In this document: positions 6,504 to 11,379 of the stretch, in pieces
Layout of the letters: each line of letters opens with the position of its first letter
Numbering within the stretch: position 1 is the stretch's first letter
Assembly (NCBI GenBank): GCA_964409165.1
Contig: CAYPCH010000120.1
Coordinates: forward strand, 1 to 11,379
Reading direction: 5' to 3'
Source: CAYPCH01 sp964409165
GTDB lineage: Bacteria > Bacillota > Clostridia > Acetivibrionales > Acetivibrionaceae
Length of the DNA stretch: 11,379 nucleotides
Translations under genes and position numbers: made by a program
The notes under the pieces: generated by a model
What the model was told of the DNA's origin: nothing
Databases searched by the model: none
What the model saw: only the letters and a program-made list of their open reading frames with translations

Positions 6504-7613
6504 ATGTATGTATTTCTTGCTTTAAAAAAGTCATTTGTTATAGGGGTTGCATTTATAATTATTATTTGCTTTTTCAGCCTGACTTTATATAGTTCCAATC
6601 AAGGCGTATCGGGCGTATGTATAGACGAAAAGCATACGGAGCTTATTGAAAAAATTCTTGAAATAAGGAATAAAGCCTTTCTTGAAAAAAATATAAATAC
6701 CATTGAAAGCCTTTATAACAAAAACACAAAACTCGGAACTTGGGCATATGAGCACCAGGTTAAGAAAATGAAATATCTGCATCAGTGGGCTGACAAACAA
6801 GGCATTACTTTCTGCACTATCAAGTCAAAAATCAGGATACGGTACATTAAGGAAAGGAGTTCAGGGTACTTGTACAACTTTATAGCATCAACAGAATACA
6901 AATATACCTACGAAAATGACCCGGAAACAGTTAATATGTTCCGTATTGGAACATATCATTCTATGAATCTTGATGAAATAGAAGATGGCTGTCTCATATC
7001 AAAAGAATGGTATACCGACCCTTTTGCAGATTCTTTGAATCTTGACAACATAAAAACAGAAGAGTTTAAACAGCAGATTCTTTCCTTTAGTCCAAGGGAT
7101 TTTGCAACTCTTAATAAAAAAAGACTTTCCGCTGTAGAATATGCAGACCGTTACTGCGGAGCTGCTGCAAATGAGGAATATGGTTACAGCTACAATAAAA
7201 AGTACAAAGACTATAACCCTTTAGGAGGCGATTGTGCAAATTTTGCTTCCCAAGTTCTTTTTGAAGGAGGAAATTTTAAAAAAACTTATAGCTGGAAATA
7301 TGAAAAGGACGGTAGCAAAGCATGGGTCAATGCGCAGGCATTTACCGATAATATTCTCTACAGCGGCAGAGGTTCTTTAATTGCACGTGGAAGCTACAAT
7401 AAAGTATTTAAAGAGTCTTTTAAGCTTCTTCCCGGAGATTTTGTCGCTTATGAAAAGAAAGGTAAAATAACGCATGTTTCCGTTGTAACGGGAGCGGATT
7501 CAAAAGGTTATAGCCTTGTTAACTGTCACAACACCGACAGGTACAGAGTCCCATGGGATTTAGGCTGGAGCAATAAAAATATAAGATTCTGGTTTGTCCG
7601 CATGAATTATTAA
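6504..7613 (+). CDS. Membrane-anchored amidase_6-type cysteine hydrolase
   Basis: The 369-residue protein has an N-terminal hydrophobic segment (about 10-30), a signal anchor that should place it outside the membrane. A helical middle region (about 40-200) follows. The C-terminal domain (about 205-369) matches the putative amidase_6 family of NlpC/P60-like papain-fold enzymes. The key segments are YNPLGGDCANFASQVLFEGG (about 237-256, nucleophile Cys244) and KITHVSVVTG (about 321-330, His324), then VNCHNTDRYR (about 339-348). Such enzymes are thought to cut amide bonds in peptidoglycan or peptides; the exact substrate is unknown. The start is set at the ATG at 6504, which has AAGGAG 7 nt upstream. 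A GTG at 6444 is in frame but lies inside the 101-bp repeat and has no ribosome site. A strong terminator follows 46 nt after the stop codon. Confidence 0.85.
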   Translation: MYVFLALKKSFVIGVAFIIIICFFSLTLYSSNQGVSGVCIDEKHTELIEKILEIRNKAFLEKNINTIESLYNKNTKLGTWAYEHQVKKMKYLHQWADKQGITFCTIKSKIRIRYIKERSSGYLYNFIASTEYKYTYENDPETVNMFRIGTYHSMNLDEIEDGCLISKEWYTDPFADSLNLDNIKTEEFKQQILSFSPRDFATLNKKRLSAVEYADRYCGAAANEEYGYSYNKKYKDYNPLGGDCANFASQVLFEGGNFKKTYSWKYEKDGSKAWVNAQAFTDNILYSGRGSLIARGSYNKVFKESFKLLPGDFVAYEKKGKITHVSVVTGADSKGYSLVNCHNTDRYRVPWDLGWSNKNIRFWFVRMNY

Positions 7614-7641
7614 TTGCTAATATGAATTGTTAATTGCTTAA
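7602..7641 (+). repeat. 20-bp near-perfect tandem duplication over the amidase stop codon
   Basis: ATGAATTATTAATTGCTAAT (7602-7621) is followed directly by ATGAATTGTTAATTGCTTAA (7622-7641). The first copy contains the last three codons and the stop of the amidase gene. This looks like a small local duplication with no evident function. Confidence 0.75.
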
Positions 7642-7658
7642 AAGAAAAACGTACAATT

Positions 7659-7700
7659 AAAATTGAGTACCAATCGAAGGTACTCAATTTTATTCATTTT
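7659..7700 (+). terminator. Terminator of the amidase gene
   Basis: Perfect 13-bp arms AAAATTGAGTACC (7659-7671) and GGTACTCAATTTT (7679-7691), with a 7-nt loop, are followed by ATTCATTTT. The stem-loop lies 46 nt after the amidase stop codon. Its AT-rich flanks also give a T-tail on the minus strand, so it may work in both directions. Confidence 0.8.
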
Positions 7701-7715
7701 ACTCCAAGAGATCCA

Positions 7716-7756
7716 AAATAAGAAGACTTAAGCTCTCGCCGAAGTCTTCTTTTAAA
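7716..7756 (-). terminator. Terminator of the rho-rpmE transcript, possibly bidirectional
   Basis: AGAAGACTT (7721-7729) and AAGTCTTCT (7742-7750) are 9-bp perfect arms around a 12-nt loop. On the minus strand TATTTT follows; on the plus strand TTT follows. It is about 150 nt past the rpmE stop codon. The DNA between (7757-7899) is AT-rich and holds no gene or closer strong hairpin that I can see. Confidence 0.65.
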
Positions 7757-7899
7757 ATCCAAATAATAACTTTCTTAAACTAAACTAACTCAAATAATCT
7801 TTCTTAGAACTTCTAAAAATACACCTTCAATTATAATTTCACTTTTGAACTTTTTTGTTCCAAATAAGCCCTGCGAAAAAATCCGAAGTTATATTTCAA

Positions 7900-8109
7900 C
7901 TATTCCTTATCAACAATTCCAAATCTCTTTTTAAACTTATCAACACGTCCACCGGTATCAACAAGTTTTTGCTTGCCGGTAAAGAAAGGATGACAATTCG
8001 AGCAAATTTCAACACGCACATCTTTCTTTGTGGAACCTGTTTCATAAGTCGCTCCACAAGCACACTTTATAAGTGTCTGTTCATATTTTGGATGAATTCC
8101 TTCTTTCAA
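7900..8109 (-). CDS. rpmE: 50S ribosomal protein L31, zinc-binding type
   Basis: The 69-residue protein MKEGIHPKYEQTLIKCACG... is a typical bacterial L31 of the large ribosomal subunit. The four zinc-ligand cysteines (Cys16, Cys18, Cys36, Cys39, in KCACG and ICSNCHPF) are all present, so this is the zinc-dependent form. The TTG at 8109 is preferred as start. It has AAGGTG (8116-8121) 6 nt upstream and gives the family-standard beginning MKEGIHP. A GTG at 8118 is in frame but lies inside that ribosome binding site. The gene follows rho on the same strand, a common order in Firmicutes, with 140 bp between them and an internal promoter of its own. Confidence 0.95.
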   Translation of the reverse strand: MKEGIHPKYEQTLIKCACGATYETGSTKKDVRVEICSNCHPFFTGKQKLVDTGGRVDKFKKRFGIVDKE

Positions 8110-8217
8110 CTTTTTCACCTTCTTTCACATAAGCCTTTATAAGAAAATACAATCACGATGCTTGTCTATAATAATATATCAAATTTTTACATCATAATAA
8201 TTCACAATGCAGAAAAT

Positions 8218-8246
8218 ATTGTAGCACAAATCCCGTTTATAAGCAA
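8218..8246 (-). promoter_or_regulatory. Sigma-A promoter of rpmE
   Basis: On the minus strand TTGCTT (8241-8246) and TACAAT (8218-8223) are separated by exactly 17 nt, just past the rho stop codon. Transcription would start near 8211, giving a leader of about 100 nt. Such a leader could hold an L31 autoregulatory RNA, but I see no convincing structure in it. Confidence 0.65.
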
Positions 8247-8249
8247 GAA

Positions 8250-9752
8250 CTATTTTTCTGCAAATGCCACATTTATACCATTTACAAAATCGACATTAGT
8301 CTTAGTCTGTACCAGACGGTTTATAAGCATTTCGGTTACTTCTGAATTTCCCATATTGCTCATAGCCTTTCTTATTGCCCAAACGCTTTCAAGTTCCTTC
8401 TGATCAAGGAGCAATTCTTCTCTTCTTGTGCCTGATCTGTTTACATCTATAGCCGGGAATATTCTTCTTTCAGATAATTTCCTATCCAAATGAAGTTCCA
8501 TATTACCTGTTCCCTTGAACTCTTCAAATATAACATCATCCATTCTGCTACCTGTTTCAATAAGTGCTGTAGCCATAATAGTAAGACTGCCGCCGTTTTC
8601 AATATTCCTTGCTGCTCCAAAAAATCTTTTTGGTTTATGAAGTGCACCAGGGTCAAGACCTCCCGAAAGAGTCCTTCCTGTTGGCGGTATTGTAAGGTTA
8701 TACGCCCTGGCCAGCCTGGTTATGCTGTCTAATAGTATAACAACATCCTTCCTTTGCTCAACAAGCCTTTGTGCTCTTTCCAGCACCATTTCTGCAACCT
8801 TTATATGGTGCTCGGGAACTTCATCAAAAGTAGAATAAATTACTTCTCCCTTAATGGAACGTTGCATATCAGTTACTTCCTCAGGTCTTTCATCGATAAG
8901 TAGAACTATGAGCTCCATTTCAGGATAGTTAGTGGTTATAGCATTTGCAACTTTCTTTAATAGAATAGTCTTACCTGCTTTAGGAGGTGAAACAATCATA
9001 CCTCTCTGACCTTTACCCACTGGTGCGATTAAATCTATCAACCTTGTAGATAACTCTCTTGGTGAAGTTTCGAGAGTAATTCTCTTGTCAGGATAAATAG
9101 GAGTCAAATATTCAAAAGCAACTCTTTTTGTGGCAACCTCAGGAGGATCACCGTTAACTGTTTGAACATATAGTAACGCCTGAAACTTTTCCCCTTCTTT
9201 AGGTATTCTGCCTTTACCCTTTATTTTGTCACCGGTTTTCAAATTGAAACGCCTGATTTGTGAAGGAGAAACATATACATCCTTGTTACCGGATAAATAG
9301 TTGTCGCTTCTCAAAAAACCATAGCCATCAGGCAACACTTCCAAAACTCCCTCAACCGGGTCGTCACTTTCAATTTTCTCAAATCCGCTCTGCTGTGACT
9401 GGTTATCAGTATCCCTCTTTTGTTCATAGGTTCTTCTTTCGGGTTTGGGTTTGTCAGTTTCGCCTTGGACCTTATTATCAGGTCTTTGTTCGGGTTTTTG
9501 TTCCGATCTTTGCTCAGGTTTTTTCTCTTCTCTTTGCAATGTATAGCTTTGTGTCGTAGATTCATCGGTTTTAGGTTTTTTTCTATAATGGTCATGAACT
9601 TTATCAGATTTTTCTTCTTTTTCCGGTTCAGCATTTTCTTTTGGTTTTGCCTTCGCTTCAGGCTTTGCCTTTTCTTCAGACTTTACCTTCTCTTTTAGCA
9701 TGACAAGTCTATCTTCCTGCTCAGACTTCTGTTCCTGCTGTTTTTCCTTAAT
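8250..9752 (-). CDS. rho: Transcription termination factor Rho, C-terminal part (gene split by an assembly gap)
   Basis: This frame is open from the gap edge (9752) to the stop at 8250 and holds the catalytic core of Rho, the hexameric RNA helicase that ends transcription. Numbered from the methionine at 9701, residues 1-112 are a low-complexity K/E/P/Q-rich stretch. The RNA-binding cold-shock-like domain follows (DPVEGVLEVLPDGYGFLRSD, RNP1 about 126-131). The ATPase core then shows Walker A SPPKAGKT (238-245), LLIDERPEEVTDM (267-279) and Walker B VVILLDS (320-326). The Q-loop region RTLSGGLDPGALHKPKRFFG (343-362) and the R-loop GTGNMELHLDRKLSERR (397-413) complete it. All key motifs are intact. 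The methionine at 9701 is not the true start: the frame runs on upstream as ...EQEDRLVM and joins the N-terminal part at 9853-10246. Confidence 0.97.
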   Translation of the reverse strand: MKEKQQEQKSEQEDRLVMLKEKVKSEEKAKPEAKAKPKENAEPEKEEKSDKVHDHYRKKPKTDESTTQSYTLQREEKKPEQRSEQKPEQRPDNKVQGETDKPKPERRTYEQKRDTDNQSQQSGFEKIESDDPVEGVLEVLPDGYGFLRSDNYLSGNKDVYVSPSQIRRFNLKTGDKIKGKGRIPKEGEKFQALLYVQTVNGDPPEVATKRVAFEYLTPIYPDKRITLETSPRELSTRLIDLIAPVGKGQRGMIVSPPKAGKTILLKKVANAITTNYPEMELIVLLIDERPEEVTDMQRSIKGEVIYSTFDEVPEHHIKVAEMVLERAQRLVEQRKDVVILLDSITRLARAYNLTIPPTGRTLSGGLDPGALHKPKRFFGAARNIENGGSLTIMATALIETGSRMDDVIFEEFKGTGNMELHLDRKLSERRIFPAIDVNRSGTRREELLLDQKELESVWAIRKAMSNMGNSEVTEMLINRLVQTKTNVDFVNGINVAFAEK

Positions 9753-9907
9753 NNNNNNNNNNNNNNNNNNNNNNNNNNNNNNNNNNNNNNNNNNNNNNNN
9801 NNNNNNNNNNNNNNNNNNNNNNNNNNNNNNNNNNNNNNNNNNNNNNNNNNNNGCATGACAAGTCTATCTTCCTGCTCAGACTTCTGTTCCTGCTGTTTTT
9901 CCTTAAT
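9698..9907. other. 100-N assembly gap flanked by identical 55-bp copies
   Basis: Positions 9753-9852 are N, exactly 100, the usual placeholder for unknown length. The 55 bases before the gap (9698-9752) and after it (9853-9907) are identical. This is what unmerged contig ends or a collapsed tandem repeat look like. Merging one copy onto the other keeps the Rho frame open across the join. Confidence 0.95.
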
Positions 9908-10246
9908 AGGCTCCTCTAACACCTTGTTTGATTTCGGCCTTCCTCTTTTGGACTTCCTCAGAACAACACCACTATCTTCCGATTGTCCAGAGCTTTGAGC
10001 ATTTGCAGTATCATTTTGCAAATCTTTCTCATTGGTTGCCTTTTTATTCAATTTCTCTGAACTTTCCATTGAGGGTTTTTCGGTTTTTTCGGCTATAACA
10101 CCATCATTTACGGTTCCTTGCCCATTTTCATATATTTTTTCAATAAGCTCACTTTTTTTATACCTGGTAATATTTTTTAATCCCATCATCTTGGCTATAT
10201 ACCGTAAATCTTCAAGCGTCTTGCCCTTTAGATTAATATCCTCCAT
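9853..10246 (-). CDS. rho: Transcription termination factor Rho, N-terminal part (same gene as 8250-9752)
   Basis: Residues 1-40 (MEDINLKGKTLEDLRYIAKM..., KKSELIEKI) form the Rho_N helical, SAP-like domain. From about residue 45 a charged, low-complexity insertion begins. It includes a basic KSKRGRPKSNK segment that resembles an AT-hook (GRP core) and a KEKQQEQKSEQEDRLVM stretch at the gap. The true start is the ATG at 10246, with AAGGTGG 6 nt upstream. Merging the duplicated 55 bp gives a continuous protein of 613 residues (131 + 482), much longer than the roughly 420 residues of E. coli Rho because of this insertion. Extended charged or prion-like insertions are known in Rho of several Clostridia and Actinobacteria. 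This one is K/E/Q/P-rich rather than asparagine-rich. An apparent stop at 9695 in this frame comes only from the arbitrary gap length. Confidence 0.93.
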
Positions 10247-10321
10247 ATTACACCACCTTACTTATACATAATATACATTTCCATTTAATAGGGAGTTCAT
10301 TCAATCAGATAATGTTAGTAA

Positions 10322-10343
10322 AACCTTTATAATAAGAAAGGTT
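10322..10343 (-). promoter_or_regulatory. Hairpin in the rho leader
   Basis: AACCTTT and AAAGGTT (10322-10328 and 10337-10343) form a 7-bp stem with an 8-nt loop in the mRNA leader, followed on the minus strand by TTTAC. It is weak as a terminator but might act in attenuation of rho, whose expression is autoregulated in E. coli. The function here is inferred only. Confidence 0.35.
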
Positions 10344-10387
10344 AATACTTTGAGGAGAATCATCGAATATCTCTATAAGCAATAGCT

Positions 10388-10416
10388 ATTATATCAGCAT
10401 AATGCTTTCCTGTCAA
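10388..10416 (-). promoter_or_regulatory. Consensus-perfect sigma-A promoter of rho
   Basis: On the minus strand TTGACA (10411-10416) and TATAAT (10388-10393) are both exact consensus hexamers with an ideal 17-nt spacer. Transcription should start near 10381, giving a leader of about 135 nt before the rho ATG. It is the strongest promoter signal in the window. Confidence 0.88.
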
Positions 10417-10477
10417 TCATAATTTTTACAAAAAGTATTGATATTAAGCTTATTAAGCGGTCTTGTATTTTTATAAG

Positions 10478-10579
10478 CTATTTACTTTTTGCAAGGATTT
10501 TGATGAAGTATAGGTCAGAAATGATTGCATTATTCAAAATAACTGTATCGTTTTTATATTGATTTCCCCATTCAAACAT
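10478..10579 (-). CDS. Possible 33-residue peptide, unknown
   Basis: This short frame between the Cys-rich gene and the rho promoter reads MFEWGNQYKNDTVILNNAII... and ends ...LAKSK before TAG. Its composition is protein-like, but the ribosome binding site is poor (GTAAG only) and I do not recognise it. It could be chance or the remains of a longer gene. Apart from it, the 373-bp stretch 10247-10619 holds only the rho promoter, the leader hairpin and a 7-bp inverted repeat (AGCTTAT at 10447-10453, ATAAGCT at 10473-10479). Confidence 0.2.
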   Translation of the reverse strand: MFEWGNQYKNDTVILNNAIISDLYFIKILAKSK

Positions 10580-10619
10580 TAACTTACAAATAGTATTTTT
10601 TGCACCCTATAAACTCATA

Positions 10620-11297
10620 CTAAAAGATTTTCTTTCCGTCTCTTTTTTTTATCAAAGGCTCTGGGTCATCTTTATCCCCGGTCTTACTCTCATCTAAAAG
10701 CAGTATATGTTTTATTAATAAATTATCTTTTAAATGTTCATTTGATGCTGCATAGATAATTTTGTTGCCGGGACACTTTTTACACCTTAAGTAAATTTTA
10801 TCAGAAAGTAATAATAATTCAATATCTTTATTACCACATTCACAAAATAAATTGCTTTTTTCCGCAATGTCGTGTAATATATTTACAGTATCAAACATTA
10901 CCTGGGTGTTTTGGAAATAATTATCATACCCAAACATATTGATAAGTTCATCAAACTCTTTCTCCAAATTGTCTATTTTTTTTCTTACATCAAGATCATT
11001 GCCGATAAAGCACTGTTGCATACCTGTTTTCGGGCAATAAAGCACATTTATATCTGTTTTTACAATCCCCTTCCTGTCCAGAAGATACGTATGGCTCGTA
11101 TCACAACCGATACAGGGTATTTTAATCTTATAGTTGACCGGGCCTTCCTTGGTTATAACCAGCGCTGACCCATTGCATCTGCACAAAAAGCAGGTTTCTT
11201 CACTGTAAGAGAGCTGAAAAAGCGATACATTGGTAAATTGAAATGTTCCACAGGATGAACACTTATAAGCAATGGTTGTACTGGTATCAACTATCAT
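10620..11297 (-). CDS. Cysteine-rich, probably zinc-binding protein of unknown function
   Basis: I do not recognise this 225-residue protein. It has several Cys pairs typical of zinc ribbons: CSSC (13-16), CFLCRC (36-41), CIGC (62-65), Cys88 and Cys96, CEC (152-154) and CKKC (172-175). A helical segment rich in D, L and E (about 101-145) separates an N-terminal group of knuckles from a C-terminal ribbon. The tail (about 203-225) is charged and probably disordered. There is no signal peptide or membrane segment, so it is probably cytoplasmic; nucleic acid or protein binding is a guess. The ATG at 11297 has AGAGGTGG 5 nt upstream. An in-frame GTG at 11306 lies inside that site. Rho lies downstream on the same strand but has its own promoter, so a shared transcript need not be assumed. 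Confidence 0.75.
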   Translation of the reverse strand: MIVDTSTTIAYKCSSCGTFQFTNVSLFQLSYSEETCFLCRCNGSALVITKEGPVNYKIKIPCIGCDTSHTYLLDRKGIVKTDINVLYCPKTGMQQCFIGNDLDVRKKIDNLEKEFDELINMFGYDNYFQNTQVMFDTVNILHDIAEKSNLFCECGNKDIELLLLSDKIYLRCKKCPGNKIIYAASNEHLKDNLLIKHILLLDESKTGDKDDPEPLIKKRDGKKIF

Positions 11298-11379
11298 TTT
11301 ACCCACCTCTATATAATATAATTCGTTGGGAAACTAAAAAAATCCTCCTTTTTACTTTTATTTTATTAATTTAACTTTC

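Noticed and set aside
6410..6598. Minus-strand frame across the repeat and amidase start
   Set aside because: It overlaps the repeat and the amidase coding start, with no domain and no ribosome binding site.
7855..8142. 95-residue plus-strand frame over rpmE
   Set aside because: It is antisense to the unmistakable L31 gene and has no ribosome binding site of its own.
8110..8211. L31 autoregulatory leader RNA
   Set aside because: The leader is long enough, but I could not find a convincing paired structure by eye. A covariance-model search would decide.
9311..9698. Reading frames on both strands opposite or offset from the rho insertion
   Set aside because: They are shadows of the low-complexity K/E/Q-rich coding sequence and lack ribosome binding sites and recognisable domains.
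9695..10246. Independent 183-residue gene ending at 9695
   Set aside because: Its last part is read through N bases and then in the wrong frame of the duplicated 55 bp. It is the N-terminal part of Rho.

Overview
The window looks like chromosomal DNA from a low-GC, endospore-forming Firmicute of the class Clostridia. The evidence is AT-rich intergenic DNA, strong AAGGAGG-type ribosome binding sites, a YyaC-type spore protein, a clostridial rubredoxin, an S-layer-homology (SLH) protein and a Rho factor with a long charged insertion. The gene set would fit the cellulolytic Acetivibrio/Ruminiclostridium group, but that is inference. No phage, transposon, CRISPR or RNA gene was found.

Layout. 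Positions 64-299 (minus) hold rubredoxin and its terminator. Positions 384-1163 (minus) hold a possible 53-residue protein directly behind yyaC. At 1433-2560 (plus) a PAS domain is fused to a SpoIIE/RsbU-type PP2C phosphatase, behind a good sigma-A promoter. Positions 2605-6141 (minus) hold an SLH-anchored protein with two YcdB/PepSY-like modules, then a terminator, then a membrane-anchored glycosidase-like protein resembling GH8. A divergent intergenic region (6142-6503) contains a nearly perfect tandem duplication of a 101-bp unit with two hairpins per unit. It leads into a membrane-anchored amidase_6-type cysteine hydrolase at 6504-7610 (plus). Positions 7614-7899 contain two strong stem-loops that end the converging transcripts. 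Positions 7900-10246 (minus) carry rho followed by rpmE (ribosomal protein L31), and 10620-11297 (minus) a cysteine-rich, probably zinc-binding protein of unknown function.

The rho gene is interrupted by a run of exactly 100 N (9753-9852). The 55 bases on each side of the gap are identical. Merging the two copies gives one open Rho frame of 613 residues, so the two apparent genes are one gene split by an assembly gap. The gap is either an unmerged overlap or a collapsed in-frame tandem repeat in the charged Rho insertion. Rho is driven by a consensus-perfect sigma-A promoter about 135 nt upstream, and rpmE has its own promoter near the end of rho.

Functional reading. The central part (2605-7610) codes for three exported or surface proteins: SLH protein, GH8-like protein and amidase. 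They may act on the cell wall or surface polysaccharides, but no shared operon ties them together. The rest is housekeeping (Rho, L31, rubredoxin), sporulation (YyaC) and signalling (PAS-PP2C). I see no clear new multi-gene system. The features most worth following up are the 101-bp tandem repeat, the rho gap, the leader hairpins and the two short unlisted reading frames.
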